Below, piece by piece: positions 1 to 13,759 of a DNA stretch of 64,000 nt. Both the position numbers and the translations under genes were made by a program. This stretch comes from Megalonaias nervosa (taxonomy: Eukaryota > Mollusca > Bivalvia > Unionida > Unionidae). The notes below the pieces were generated by a model. The model did not search any database. It was given only the letters and a program-made list of their open reading frames with translations, and was not told the origin of the DNA. Location: the NCBI GenBank assembly GCA_016617855.1, contig JAECUM010006703.1, positions 1 to 64,000 on the forward strand. Reading direction: 5' to 3'. The first letter of the stretch is position 1, and each line of letters begins with the position of its first letter.

Positions 1-3000
1 GAAACTTATTATGTCATCAAAGTCTGCGTCAGTTACCAAGACATAATAAGCAGTAGCTGAGAATACAGCATTTTGTGGAATAACCTGTCAGTAATAGAAG
101 TACAGTACCGTAGCTTTCAAAGCAGAGCTAAAATTTTAATTTCATGGCTGCCACAGCTGTATGGTAAAAGGCCATATTACTGTCACAGTACATGTAGTAA
201 AATTTGTGGTAATGAAAAATCATTTAAAATTATATGTTTGCTGTACAGATATTATCAACATTTAGTTTGGTTTATTTTATAGCCACAAATATTTGAATTT
301 GTTATAAAAAATTTGTGAATGATTTTACAATTTGTAATTTGTTCAAGAAAAGGGGATAGAAAATACATATAAAATATGAATATTTTAAACACATGAACAT
401 GAGTTAGAACTGAATTGTACAAAATTGCCTGCACTAATATACACCTTTCTGACCATATTTTTACTCTCTATTTCTACTGTCACTTATTTGGCAATACTTG
501 TTCATTTCTCATTTTCCAGTGATTGTCCTTTGTATATATTTGGCTGTTTAAAAATAGGAAAAGAACATCATCCCCTCCAAATAGATGATCTTTATCATTT
601 TTGTTAAATTAATGTCCATGACCACTTGCAAAGAAGAGATCTGGCTGTCAGCAGATGAACTTTAGGTCGGAGTTGATGTTAGGTTTGTGAACTGTAATAA
701 CTTGCTATGCTTATCCAAATCACAAACTGATTAATCAGTGATCAATGTATATCACGCCTATTGATGAAATATATTTTCATTTTTTTGTATTTCAATGGTA
801 TATTCATATTTATTATGTAGTTGAGGTCTCACTACAGGTACATGTAGATCCCGTGATGGATTGATTCAGCCTTTTGTACAAGTTATAAAGGTCATGTATG
901 TATTCAGTACCGAGTATTACTGTAATGGGCGTCTTTTTTTAGAATTTGAGTGCACATACCTTTAAATGGTGATTATTCACTTTATTTTGATCCTCTTACA
1001 TCCATATTGCTGCTTGGAAGGTCATCAGTTTTAGTTCTACAGAATTATATTAGGATGACCAAGAGATTTAATTAATTGACTGAACTCAAAACCATTTTAA
1101 TTGCAATTATTAGTTCTTATTCACTGTTATGCTTTGTATGTAAGTGTATGCATATTTTCTGTGAAACCATTGGTACCGGCATTGAGATCTTTGATGTTAT
1201 ATTTTCTTTCTTGTTACGTTTGGGGAGACAGTGCTAATAAGCTTATGCTTTCTACTGAATACCCCAAATCATATGTTTGTAATTGTATTTGACAAGGTTT
1301 CTCAAATAAATATGGTTTAAACTGATTAACAAAAATAAATTAAATGTTGCTCATATATATAAATCACAGTAATGACAATACCATCTGTGGAAATGACAAT
1401 TCTTTTTAAAATGAAGTGATTTTATAAGGTATTTGACTTGTCAATAAGGAAGAAAGCATATTTTCTGTCACTATGCATGTTACAGCACTCTCACACTATA
1501 GTACCACTCATTGTAATGTTTCCTGTTAAAATATGGTTATGGTCATGGGTCCCATTTTATTGTGTAATACTAAAATGATATGTATAATTTAATTATTCAG
1601 TATGCATGGGTTATTACCTGTATCTTAGCTTATTATACCAGTACATAAGCAGTGTGTCAGCTATCTATATTTAGAAGTGCAGTGTCTTGCTGCTATTTAC
1701 AAGCTCCATATAATTTCCTATTATGCCCCGCTGGTTTTTTTTACGATGCCTTTCCAATTTTTCACAATTATTCCTCTTGTTCTATGAGCAGTTTTAAATT
1801 TGTGTTCAGTCTTCATTGTTCCATCTTGAATAATCCCAGGCAGCAGCATGTTCCCACACCAAACTGCCAACATCCGCTTAAATTTAACTGACTGTCATAT
1901 CGTGCATAAAATGTCTCACTGACAGCTCAGCTGAAGTGCAAAACTGAGTCTGTGTGTATTGAAAATGTTGTATCTAATGGGAAAGACATTTGATTGTGTT
2001 TTGTGTTTACCGTTAATTTGTATTGCATTTGCAGAGGCTGTAAAAATCTTAAGGTATATATATCAAGTTTTCAGATAATTTACTCATGTTAAAATGTGTA
2101 AATATTAAAATCTGACAAAGTATTTTCACTATTGTATATACTGTGCATTATACTCATGTGGGTCCACTGACCTAAAAAACAAACATTTCTCAAATCTGCT
2201 CTTACCAAGATACAGCTGTCAGCCTAACTGGTTACTGAGAACAAATTCATAGATGAAAATTCAGTTTGGTACCTTCAGAGATTTTTTTGAAGAATTTACA
2301 AGAATAGTAACAAGATAAATAATATTACAATAAATAAATTTTTCCATTCAGCTGTTTAACAATTTTGAATGCAGTGAATCATCAGTGCTATGTACACCTA
2401 GAATAGCACTACTCCTAAGGGCAGAGTGAGGGTTGGGTTGGAGTGGTAGTTTACATCACAGTTACATTGAACTAACACAAGTAGAATGAAGTGCCTTTCC
2501 CAGGGACATACAATATTATGGGCTGATCCTATGGTAGGAATCAAAACTGAATTTTTCTAGTCATGAGCCCAAAGCATTAACCACTGAGAAACCATGAATC
2601 TCTTGTAGAGTGAATGAGTTTCAGTAAAAGAAAATACAAATGCCATGATGCCTTGATGGTAATACACATCCCATAGCATTCATTGTAGAATAAAGAAAAG
2701 GAACCTCAGAGCGTTTATATTTAAGAACAAAATTAATGGTTCTAATTTTGGTTAAATGCCTCACTTGAGAAATAAAAAAGAACTTTGAGTGAAAACATTT
2801 GGTTTGCTCAGACCTTATCTATCATCCCATTCCAGAACTCTTAAATCAAGTCGTTGACGTTTTATTTGAAATAAAGCTTAGACAATTTGTGGAATGGATT
2901 TTGTAATGCTGTGAAGTGTAACTAATGTGTATGAAAAGAAAAACTGTGTATTGTCATGATTATATCGACTGCCACAGTTAAAAGATTTGCTGATATATAG

Positions 3001-5400
3001 GATCATATCGATGGTAAAATTAATTTTTTAGGCTTGTAAACTGAAGCATCCTGTCCAAAAATAATTTAGGACCCTGCTTAACAAAGTTGGTGAAGCTCTA
3101 GGGTAACTACATTGTAAATAGCGCTTCAAAATTATAAATAAACATGATCAACTCCAGCATGAAGAAGTTTATAGCTTTCCAGTGATGGTGCCTTTACAGT
3201 TAATTGTGATAACATTGTGTTATTTTAGGTATATGCAGTAAGACAGGTCATGTTCACCATCAACTGCTTGACACTACCATTAACTATATAATGTATTGGT
3301 CACTGTCTACTCTTACCCCTCTTCCAAACCAATGTCTTTTAGGCATCTGTCAATATAGGTAAAAATAAAAACATAAACTTTGTTCAAAAGGGTCCCAAGA
3401 AATCTATAACCTCTGGATAAAAAAAATTACTGCAAAACTTTGTGTATTCAGGATGTATGCTTTATTCCTGTGAAAGGCTTGCAAAGAACTAGCACTTAAA
3501 GCAAACTTTTCAGTTGCATGTTCAGGTTTCCTCCTGCATTATATAAATATAGCAGTAAATGTGATCATTAAGGTTCCAGAGGGCTTTATAGGTTAATTTT
3601 GTGTCTTTTCTTTATCAGCATTCCTTATAAGTGAGGTGGGGGTGGAGATTAAATATCTTCTTTGATATTCAGGGCTTTTATCTCAATGTCAAAACTCCAC
3701 CTCATTGTCCTCACGTTTTGATATGCAGTAGAACATAAGATACCAACTATATCTGGCATTGTTGAATCAGATTGCGCTTATAAGACGTATGACAACTTTG
3801 TTGACATGATTCATGTTCCTGAATTCTGGTCTGCTGGTGTCTTATACGAGCAAATAACTAAGCTCTCCTTACTTTCTTCTTCAGATACATTTCCGAATCA
3901 TAACACTTTAGGAGAACTACTACCTAACAAATCCAGCCCTCCCAAATGGCTTCCAGGAAATTCTATGATTTGCCTGCAAAAGCACTGTTTAAAGTATGTA
4001 GTGTGGCATGCATCATTCTTTATGAACTTCAGAGTGTATATGCAAGTTATAACAATTGCATGTAAAAGGGTGCACATAAATATTGGAGCATCACCATTAA
4101 TATTAAAGAATTGGACACCAAAATATCAATTCTAATGAAGGTTACCTGCAGGAAAGGCCAGTTGAATGCCTATGCAAGTAACACCATCAATATAAGTGAG
4201 TTTTCTATTGTACACACCATACATGCACACAAAAAATGCACTGAAGCGTCATTATTGTGGATGCTGTAATATCAGTGGTAAGACAGTGTTTGAAAAGGTC
4301 AAATGATGGCCTGTATGGGTAAAGTCAATAGAGTGTCACTGTCTTGAGTAACCTCTGTTGTGAGTGATCACCGGTCATTTACGACCACAATTGCCACTAT
4401 TGTCAGCAACCACCTGCAGAAAGCAATCAGCGACCACTATTTTCTGGCTCCAAAAATGTATTTCGATAATGCTGTGAACAATTGTTTTGAAAAAACAAAT
4501 GAACACTTCTGACATTTATTTAATCCATTGTAACAGCAACCACTTAGGAGTGTCTGTAAAGTGCAGATTGTTCTAAAGCATCACTGCAGTGTATGACTGC
4601 ATTGCAAAAACAGAGATAAATACCAATGACTTTTATTTAATCCTTTGAAGCAATGAGTGTTGAGCTAAAAAAAAATCTGCAGTCCAGACTAGCTACCAGT
4701 TCCTTTATAAGTGATACAGATAGCCATCATGCTACAGACCATGAACCAGACTAAAGTACATGTCACTAACCGCCATTGTTGTACAGCATAACAAGTTTTG
4801 TCAAGAGACTCTCCACTTTACGGATGGCTTCCTGAACAAAACAAAATGCCTGTAAGGCAAAATATCTTACAGAGGACTCTGTCCAACCAAACCAGGTAAT
4901 GACTGTGTGTTGCAAAATACATACACTAATAATCCACTGTAGTGCTGAAGCTCGATAATGCCCTAATGAGAACTATTCTGAAAAGGGTTCATTGTTGTGG
5001 TCGAGTTAGTCATTTGTCTCCTATGTCAATCTGTAATATCTGGCATGAATGAAGTCTTTGCCCTCATCTTTAATAAGTGATTACTGTGTTCCAAATTCAG
5101 TTGTCATATAAAAGGTTTGTCTTATTTGCTGATTTTCATTGTTACCATTATTAAAACCCACACCAAGTCGTCATTTGTTCACTGTGGTCAAGGCCTGTTA
5201 CAGGCTTTGTTTCTGGAGTTAATCTCTTTACATCATCAGTGATTTAGCATTCAGGCTTTGTCTTGAAATAAATATATTTTGTTTCTAAATGGGTTAATTC
5301 TGTCTTTTGATTTTTGTCATTAATACATAAATATTCCATTTCTGCCTGAGCCTATTTAAAGCAGAACAAGTTAGTGTTGTCACAGCTGTGTCGTTCTTAT
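1..5400. other. Non-coding stretch, no gene recognised
   Basis: AT-rich DNA with only short stop-limited open frames that show no protein family signature. I looked here for the missing 5' exon of the downstream SLC22-type gene (TM1 plus a cysteine-rich extracellular loop) and saw none. It is either intron of that gene or upstream intergenic DNA. No complete transposon or tandem array is evident. Confidence 0.5.
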
Positions 5401-5410
5401 GCTATATTAG

Positions 5411-5522
5411 AAGGATCCAATTTTCCACTGCCACAACGTCTTTTGGAGCCGATAAGTGATTTCTAAGGATCCAATTTTCCACTGCCACAATGTCTTTTGG
5501 AGCCGACAAGTGATTTCTAAGG
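5411..5522. repeat. 54-bp tandem duplication
   Basis: Two adjacent near-identical copies of a 54 bp segment beginning aaggatccaattttcc, at 5411 and 5465, with only about two differences. The duplication lies at the 5' edge of the DIRS-like recombinase fragment and probably arose after that element inserted. Confidence 0.85.
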
Positions 5523-6200
5523 GACATTGCATCACTTTCAGCACACCTTTGTCCATGGTACCCTCAGCTACAAACGCAAATGGCTGGCAGAATCAGCAAA
5601 ATACATGATCAGTCATTGGACCCAAACTGTATGCAGTTCTGTCGAGATGGGCCAGTATCACTTACGACGGCCCCAGCTTTTATTGCCAAGAACAGGCTCC
5701 CATTGATGGGAAATCAGACTTTAGTAATGAAATTCTTGTCTACTCCAGACACTTCATCTCAGGTTTTAAACCCAGTGCGAGCTTTGAAGTGGTACTTAAG
5801 AAGGACAGAACTTTTTGTGATCATGCCTCATCTTACCCATTGCATAGGGTAAGGATGATATATCAGCATGGACACTTTCATCCTGGATAAGGTGGGTTAT
5901 ATGTTTCACATATTAAAAAATGACTAAATGAAATTGCTTTGCATCTTGGCTCACACGGTTAGGGCGGTTGCCACAGTCTGACATCGTCTGTGCATTGGGA
6001 TGGAGATCTAACTTTTGTCTCAGAGATCTTTAATCCTAAAAGGCTCAACTCAGTCTGGTGGGACCTATAGCCATTGCACAACAGGTTGCCTCCCCGGGTC
6101 ATTCAGCAGCTTCACAAGGACATGGGATTACAACTTTTGCTGGATTTGTGTGAGGGAAAATGTTATGCTTTCGAAGCTGCATATGGAGTCTATTCATATT
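5430..6200 (+). mobile_element. DIRS-like retrotransposon fragment: degraded tyrosine recombinase
   Basis: Remnant of the tyrosine recombinase (YR) ORF of a DIRS-like retrotransposon. In + frames interrupted by stops and frameshifts I can read, in order, a segment with FIAKNRLPL, the characteristic NPVRALKWYLRRTE block (about 5775-5815), a HTVRAVAT block near 5950-5975 (the conserved R region before the catalytic histidine/arginine), an RSN.../LRDL segment, and the C-terminal LSLVGPI...AQQV tail (about 6045-6090). These blocks and their order are typical of molluscan DIRS-type YRs. Only the YR portion is seen; no reverse transcriptase or terminal repeat was found beside it. The tail matches at nucleotide level the minus-strand element around 53350-53450, so both come from the same family. 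Not functional. Confidence 0.7.
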
Positions 6201-6259
6201 GTTTCACATACCTGATGGGACTGAAGATGGTCTGTCTGAGTTAATGGGATGTATATCCC

Positions 6260-8880
6260 TTCACTGCTTACCTATTCGTCTAGATATAGACCATTCTTAA
6301 TGAGATCCTCATGAATATTAATGTATTGCGAAAACAAGGCTAAGCTAGGCAGATTGTGACTATACTGCATATAATATATTATGTAGATTCTTTTTGCGAG
6401 AGAATATATTATATTGATTGTGGCTGTAATGGATGTAATGTATTTTATAGAGATTGTTTCCTTTTGCATAAGAATAGTATTATAGAATTACCACTGTATA
6501 TATTATAATGACAAAAACCTACTCATTATGTCCATTCTCTTAAACATAAGGTGATTTATGTCTTATCTTGAGTGTCCTTTTTCTTGACAGCACACAAAAT
6601 ACAAGTAAACAATAGAGAAAAGAAACTATTTAAAGCATGAACTTTGTTTCTGATTAAGTATGGTTTAAATGTACAGCTGTGATCAATCAATACTGTGGTC
6701 AAAACATGTGGTCAGAATAAAACATTTACAAAATGTGCATAATGACAAAAACTGCCCTTTTAACCAACCACGCCCCCACCAAACCAGTAGAGACTTTGTG
6801 GTGTGCTTTAAATAGTTTTGGGTACATGTCGCTATGCTTGCATTTTAATTTGTATCAGAAGTGCACAACCTGGTTGTTGTTATGGTGCTTGCTGCTTTTA
6901 GTGCCTGGGTATGGGAGGGACTGGGATTTTTCTTTTAAATGACATTTTTTTCTTTTCTGAATCATTTGTCAACTGACAATATGGATATATGATTTTATTC
7001 ATACGAACACATTTTTTTTTTGTTTCAATAACAGACTGGCAGTTATATATTTACCCACAAAACAGCAGTATTATTTGTTCAAAGCTGTTTGAAAGCCATT
7101 TATTGGTTCCTTATTTATGTGAACTTCTTCATTGATTATAATTAATATTATTTTTGTGGTGTTGATTGATGGATGAATTTTAACACCCAATATGTAAATG
7201 CAGACATTAGATAAAGTAAACATAATATGGAAGTATCATGTCTAAACAATATAAAATTTTGTCATTTTATGTATAGGATATTCTGTTAATCTGTTTATTA
7301 AAATAATTTTCTCTTTAATTTTAACAAAACCTTTATCTACCATAATTTGGTCCCCTGGTTCTAACAAATCTATAAGCTGGTGCCTAGCTTAGCCTCGTTT
7401 TGGATTCGTTGACCCAGGGTCACATGAATACATGAATACATTCTGAGAATGGTCTATTATGATTAATTAATGCATTTAAAGAAGAAACCAACCTGATCAT
7501 GATAAACATAACACTCTGAGCCTCTCCACAGTTACATCCAAATAGAGAGTGTCCTTCCACACCAGTAGTAACTGAAGTATTCATGGGATTGGGTGCCAAT
7601 TTCTGTATCAAAGGGAGATGACTCCAACTGCCACCAGGGTGGACTAACAATGTTTACATTTTTAGCTAAAACATTTTAGCCGGGGAAGGCATGATTTCTA
7701 AGATAGCAGTAGTTCTCCTAAGGTATTATGATTTCCTAAGCATGATTGGGTAATTATTATTGAAGGAGCATATTTTACTAGAAAAATTGGTTTCTTGTTG
7801 TAAACTCAATATGGTCAGAATTTTGGACCATGTAGAGAAACATTAACTGAAAACTCAAGATCTTCGGATAGACTTGATCATAGTTACGAAGTGTGTGTGT
7901 GTGCATGAAGATATAAGAACATTGCCACTGATTTTAAAGTTAAATTGCTATAGCAACCTTGAAAAGTTTTGCAACTTGTGACTATACACAAGCATTTAGC
8001 CAAAATAGTTCTTAAAAAAATTAAAGTGGTCTTCACCTTGATTTAGGGCAGCATGAGAGTGGATGTATGGAGATTAAACAACATTCCTTATTACGTTTGA
8101 GAGCAGTCTGTTGAAAGGTTTTGGAATATATGATCATACAGAAGCAGCAATTTAAACCTTTATCAAAATTTGTAAATGACCTTGACTTTGTCTATGGTCA
8201 GAAGTTTTAGGTTCATGGAGATGAAGGAGCTATGTTGATTGATTCTACAATGCAAGTTAGACAGCTAGCTGTAGGACACATGGTCAAGCAGACAAAATGT
8301 AAACATAATATTAGCCTCTTTGGCTGTTTTAACTGGTATTCATGAAAGATGTACTGGCACATCGGACACTGAACAGCTTCTCCAGGACTTCCAGAATTCT
8401 ACTACTAGATGGCCTGGGGACTTCCTTTTCTTTTACCTGTTTGCCAAAATGATAAACTTGTCTTTCCAACCATTATGAGATGCAGCTAATTCTTCTACCA
8501 GCTAATTGTGCTGATAAATTGATTTAGAATAACCAACAGAGCTAACAATGCTGATTACTTCTACATCATTTCCTGCCTAATTATCATTACTGTGTAAATT
8601 TGATATGGACATTGATAAAGGTTTCCGGGAAGCTAAGTCATTAGCCATTGATTTATGCATCTCTGTGCAAATTGTTATTAAAAATTGCACTTGTTTCCAG
8701 CCTGCTTATCTACTGTTACTAACATTCAAAAGAATCATTGCCCACATTTTGCAGTAAGAAAGTGTACTGGACCTCATACTTCAAAGTGGTATTATGATTG
8801 GCACTAAGCAGTGATAACTAAAGATGTACTTTTTCACAGTCTCACTGGGAGCAGACTTGAAAGAGTTCTCAAGTCACTTT
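6260..8880. other. Non-coding stretch, no gene recognised
   Basis: AT-rich sequence with short random open frames. No exon-like segment with splice sites and family similarity, no tandem array and no clear transposon terminus seen. Confidence 0.5.
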
Positions 8881-8895
8881 TGTCTGTTTTATCTC

Positions 8896-10145
8896 TCAGA
8901 CTGATACTGTTCACCCTGACTGAATACCATTCATTTGTATCTGCTAGACTGGCATTGTTCACCCTGACTGAATGCCATTTATTATATGCTAGAATGGCAC
9001 TGTTCACCCTGACTGAATGCCATTTTTTATATGCTAGACTGGCATTGTTCACCCTGACTGAATGCCATTTTTTATATGCTAGACTGGCACAGTTAACCCT
9101 AACTGAATGCCATTCATTTGTATCTACTAGATTGACACTGTTCACTCTGACTAAATAACATTCATTTGTATCTACTAGACTGACAGTGTTCACCCTGACT
9201 GAATAATGTTTATTTTATATCTACTAGACTGACACTGTTTACCCTGACTGAATACTGTTTATTTGTATCTACTAGACACTGTTCCCCCTGACTGAATACT
9301 GTTTATTTGTATCTGCTAGACTGACACTGTTTACCCTGACTGAATGCCATTTTTTTATATGCTAGGCTGGCACTGTTCACCCTGACTGAATGCCATTTTT
9401 TTATATGCTAGACTGGCACTGTTCACCCTGACTGAATGCCATTCATTTGTATCTACTAGACTGACACTGTTCACCCTGATTGAATACTGTTTATTTGTCT
9501 CTACTGGATTGACACTGTTCACCCAGACTGAATACTTTTTCTTTGTATCTATTAGACTGACACTGTTCACCCTGACTGAATACTGTTTATTTGTATCTAC
9601 TAGACTGACACTGTTCATCCTGACTGAATGCCATTTTTTTATAAGCTAGACTGGCACTGTTCACCCTGACTGAATGCCATTCATTTGTATCTGCTAGACT
9701 GACACTGTTCACCCTGATGGAATACTTTTTCTTTCTGTCTACTAGACTGACACTGTTCACCTTGACTGAATACTGTTTATTTGTCTCTACTAGACTGACA
9801 CTGTTCACCCTGACTGAATGTTTATTTGTATCTACTAGACTGACACTGTTCACCCTGACTGAATGTTTATTTGTATCTACTAGACTGACACTGTTCACCC
9901 TGACTGAATAATGTTTATTTGTATCTACTAGACACTGTTCACCCTGACTAAATAATGTTTATTTGTATCTGCTAGACTGACACTGTTCACCCTGACTGAA
10001 TAATATTTATTTGTATCTACTAGACTGACATGGTTCACCATGGCTGAATACCATTGATTTGTATCTGCTAGACTGGCACTGTTCACCCTGACTGAATGCC
10101 TTTCATTTGTATTTGCTAGACTGGCACTGTTCACCCTGGCTAAAT
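8896..10145. repeat. 45-48 bp minisatellite (about 26 units)
   Basis: Tandem array whose unit contains gactg(g/a)cactgttcac followed by cctgactgaat and then a T-rich spacer with a (t)gtatctactag or tatatgctag variant. The invariant block recurs at 8911, 8959, 9004 and 9049, giving periods of 48, 45 and 45 bp. At least two spacer types are interspersed: one ending catttttttatatgctag, one with tcatttgtatctactag. Because many units are multiples of 3 and lack stops, both strands show repetitive open frames. These are by-products of the array, not a protein gene. Confidence 0.95.
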
Positions 10146-10149
10146 ACCA

Positions 10150-11270
10150 TACTATTGCTGCTTATTTTCAACAATTTGAACAAAGAGCAGATCTCATCAA
10201 GGCTATCTTGGTAATTGCAAGAAACTTACAAAACTGCAGAGACTTGTGATGAACAAATAAAATTGAACTTGGAATTAAACTTAAATATATATATGCAGAA
10301 CAATTAATCATATATGTGGTAACATTTTAATTGTCAGGGGTTGGGGGTGGGAGGGCCTGGATTTCAAAATAGGTACATTATATCCTATTTTATATAAATG
10401 CTATACCTCAGTCACAGGACAAAATGCAGTTTGTAAATGCTGTGCATAAGGACATGAGGATGCATGAGACTTCAAAATATCCAGCCATGGTAGTCAAGGA
10501 CATCCAGAAATAAAAATATAATGGAACTCCTGCTTTGCTATTACAAGTGAAACAAAAAAATTTACAGTGACTCATGCAAATATGACATTATAAATCTCTA
10601 TAGTATTTGATAGTAGTTGTGTATATAAAGTAGAGACAGGGAGGGTAGATAGCATTACACACTGTTTTCAGTGCCTTTGCTCTCAAGAGATAGTTTAACT
10701 GACAAAAGGAAGAGGTAGTATTCGAGTGGGCCATAAGACATAAACAAGGAGTAATGATTGTTTCTTACAAACGAGATACAGTTACAACATGAGTGAAACA
10801 TAAAACTTTAAAAAGGAGTTATTGCTTCTAACAAGAGTGCACAGTTTACATACATATGAACTTTTAAGCTTTCCTGATGTAGTCATTCTTGACTGACCTT
10901 TTAATGTTTGGTGGAGGGGGCCAGGGATTTTTTTGGAAAAAACACTCAGCTGACAGATAGCTTGAACAAAATATTCTTGCTCAGATTTTAAAAAAAATTT
11001 AATTATATTCATTATGTTAGTAGCAAAAAATATGTCAAGGTTAATGTAAAATATCCTGGTTTAGAAGAGAATCCATAGCCATCCACCGTAATTAAATGGT
11101 CAATTCCTTGGGAATTATAGTTGCAGGACATTTCAAACATCAAACACAATTATTCTCTGTTGTATGCCAAATTGAGAACAGAATATACACTGTACTGTAT
11201 TATTGTTTTTCAAGATCTGTAACTGCTTCACAAAAGGTGATAACTGAACAAGATCCAGATTCTGACAACC
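10150..11270. other. Non-coding stretch between two minisatellites
   Basis: No gene, transposon terminus or tandem repeat recognised. The segment separates the 45-48 bp and 35 bp arrays. Confidence 0.5.
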
Positions 11271-11276
11271 CTTTCT

Positions 11277-11921
11277 AGCCGATTAAGATCCAGATGACAA
11301 TCATCCATTCTAGCTGATTAAGATCCAGATGATGATCATCCGTTCTAGCTGATTAAGATCCAGATGACAATCATCCATTCTAGCTGATTAAGATCCAGAT
11401 GATGATCATCCATTCTAACTGATTAAGATCCAGATGATCATCCATTCTAGCTGATTAAGATTAAGATGACAATCATCCATTCTAGCTGATTAAGATCTAG
11501 ATGACAATCATCCATTCTAGCTGATTAAGATCCAGATGACGATCATCATTCTAGCTGATTAAGATCCAGATGACGATCATCCATTCTAGCTGATTAAGAT
11601 CCAGATGAGCTGATTAAAATCCAGATGATGATCATCCATTCTAACTGATTAAGATCCAGATGATCATCCATTCTAGCTGATTAAGATGACAATCATCCAT
11701 TCTAGCTGATTAAGATCTAGATGACAATCAACCATTCTAGCTGATTAAGATCCAGATGACGATCATCCATTCTAGCTGATTAAGATCCAGATGACGATCA
11801 TCCATTCTAGCTGATTAAGATCCAGATGACAATCATCCATTGTAGCTGATTAAGATCCAGATGACAGTCATCCATTCTAGCTGATTAAGGTCCAGATGAC
11901 AATCATCCATTCTAGCTGATT
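11277..11921. repeat. 35-bp minisatellite (about 18-19 units)
   Basis: Tandem array with unit agctgattaagatccag followed by atgacaatcatccattct (35 bp). Variants alternate between gacaatcatc, gatgatcatc and gacgatcatc, and several units carry small deletions (for example near 11430, 11605 and 11680). Variants recur in blocks, which suggests that multi-unit segments were duplicated. Every unit holds GATC motifs. No coding potential; the array may lie in an intron upstream of the first visible SLC22 exon. Confidence 0.95.
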
Positions 11922-12398
11922 TATATTACATTTAAAACATGGATTTACTGTCACTATACAGTACATTTTGACAGGATATCTGTGCAAGGTCAGAAACGGG
12001 TCTCTTGTTACAGTGTGCTTGTGTCCACTCCCATGATACTTTCTACATCATAAAATGCCTTCAGTTTTCTCAACTATACTTATTGTGTCAATTGTGAATG
12101 GCAAAAATACATGCAAGTATCTAATCAATGCATCAGAATATTTTTTTTATCTCAAGTAAATTTATTTTCTTCTGCAAACATATTGGATATAATGTGTTTT
12201 TTCTACAAGTCAGAGTAAGAATATTTTTCAAGCTATTTGGAGGCTTATGCATACCTGTTTTATTTCCAGATAATATTGGGGGGATTTTTTTGACACTGTT
12301 GTGAGGTCCCAATGTGGGGGGTGGGTTTATGCAGGTGACCCAAAGACCCCATGTCGTCCTGTTGAGAATAAGCTATCATTTCATATAAGCCTATAGAA

Positions 12399-12657
12399 GC
12401 GGCCACAGGTGGCCTAGTGGTCTAAAGTGTTTGCCTTTACCAATCACTGTCATCTCACCTCTGTCCACTTGGGTTCAAGTCTTAGTCTCAGGCTCATCTT
12501 ATGTGGTTATGTGAGAAAGCTTGCCAGAAGCTTCTTGTGGATTGATGGTTCTTACAGGGGTTTCCAGGGTTCTTTCTCCACCAATTATACTGGCTGCCAT
12601 GTATAGCCTATCATGTGCTGACAGCTGAAAATTGGGTTAAGTCCAAACAGCAGTAAC
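12399..12657 (+). mobile_element. tRNA-derived SINE, family B, copy 1
   Basis: The head contains a box-A-like block, ggtggcctagtggtcta, and a box-B-like gggttcaagtc about 50 bp downstream, the layout of an RNA polymerase III promoter from a tRNA. The body is shared with the copy at 13525-13752 in the opposite orientation (cttacaggggtttcc, then a ttctccaccaattatactgg-like block, then gtatagcctatca). It is flanked by a 14 bp target-site duplication, ataag(c/t)ctatagaa, at 12385-12398 and 12658-12671 with one mismatch. Non-autonomous; it would depend on a LINE for mobilisation. Confidence 0.85.
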
Positions 12658-12679
12658 ATAAGTCTATAGAAAATGATTG

Positions 12680-13520
12680 GAAATTCAAATCTGATTAGAT
12701 ATTTTTAATCTGTTTTCTTTGAAGCATTTCATGCACTTACAAAGAAAGTAATAGTTGGTAGACTTAGTATTGACAGATATCATCACTATACACATGCACA
12801 TATGCGCAAACACTCACATAATCACAATCACACTAGCATTATATAAGAAGGTACAAGTTTCTGTCTTTAAAATCCATTAGATGGCAAAATATAGGCTTTA
12901 TTAGATGCAGTCTTTGTGACTGTCATTAGTTCGGTAGGGGTTTGAAGGTAATAAAAGTGTTATTAGTGTTCATCTTTGCACTCACTAGAGACCTAGATAG
13001 TACTGCTGTTCAAACTTCCCAGCTGGATCCTCTGACTGAATCCTGGTCAGAACTGAGTTGTCTTCATGACCATAATGTTAGCATTGTCAGAACTTTATCT
13101 GGTGCAGTCTGACCATGCAGTATAATGCTTGTCTCCATAGGAAAAGGAATATACATCACATTTGGGACTGACCATTTCATTGGGGGAGGGGGAATGCTAT
13201 TTTAATCTTTATGGGGGCTTTACAGGTAATTCATCAGTAATAAACGACTCTGTCCAAAATGGGTATTAATGCTTTGTCAACATAAATAAACTGTGCAAAC
13301 ACAAGTTTGTGCTTTTATTATTGTCTTTCAGTTAATCTATTTTATGGCTTTAAGAAAAGCCTGAAAAAACATACATCAGTTTATAGTATTTTAACAAGAT
13401 TAAGATAACAAATAATAATAATAAAGAGAACTAATCTGAATGTTCAGTTTGGTGCATCAGATATGTTGCATACAGGGGATGTTTCAATTTTGATGGACAT
13501 TGTACACTCTAGAATGCTGT
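12680..13520. other. Non-coding stretch between two SINE-B copies
   Basis: No gene seen. AT-rich DNA with scattered G-rich runs near 13180-13215 and an ordinary low-complexity AATAAT run near 13410. Confidence 0.5.
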
Positions 13521-13524
13521 TTTA

Positions 13525-13752
13525 TGATTAACACCATTTTTCAGCACCTGATAGGCTATACCTGGTGACCAATATAACTGGTGGAGGAAGAACCTGGGGA
13601 AACCCCAGTAAGAACCCATGGGTAGCTACAGGCCAGCTTTCACACATGCCAACATAGGCCGAGCCTGAATCTTGAACCCATGCAGACAGTTGAGATGGCA
13701 GTGTTTTGGTAAAGGCGAGCATATTATACCACTCTGCCACCCAGGGTCCCTC
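13525..13752 (-). mobile_element. tRNA-derived SINE, family B, copy 2
   Basis: Read on the minus strand, it begins gggaccctgggtggcagagtg, runs through ctcgcctttaccaa, a box-B-like gggttcaagat, and a tail with ggtttccccagg, cctccaccag and gtatagcctatcagg. The same blocks occur in the same order in the SINE at 12399-12657. I saw no clear target-site duplication. Confidence 0.8.
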
Positions 13753-13759
13753 ACTTCAG

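Noticed and set aside
8811..10134. Repetitive open frames on both strands (LFTLTE-type repeats)
   Set aside because: By-product of the 45-48 bp array; frames break wherever unit length changes.
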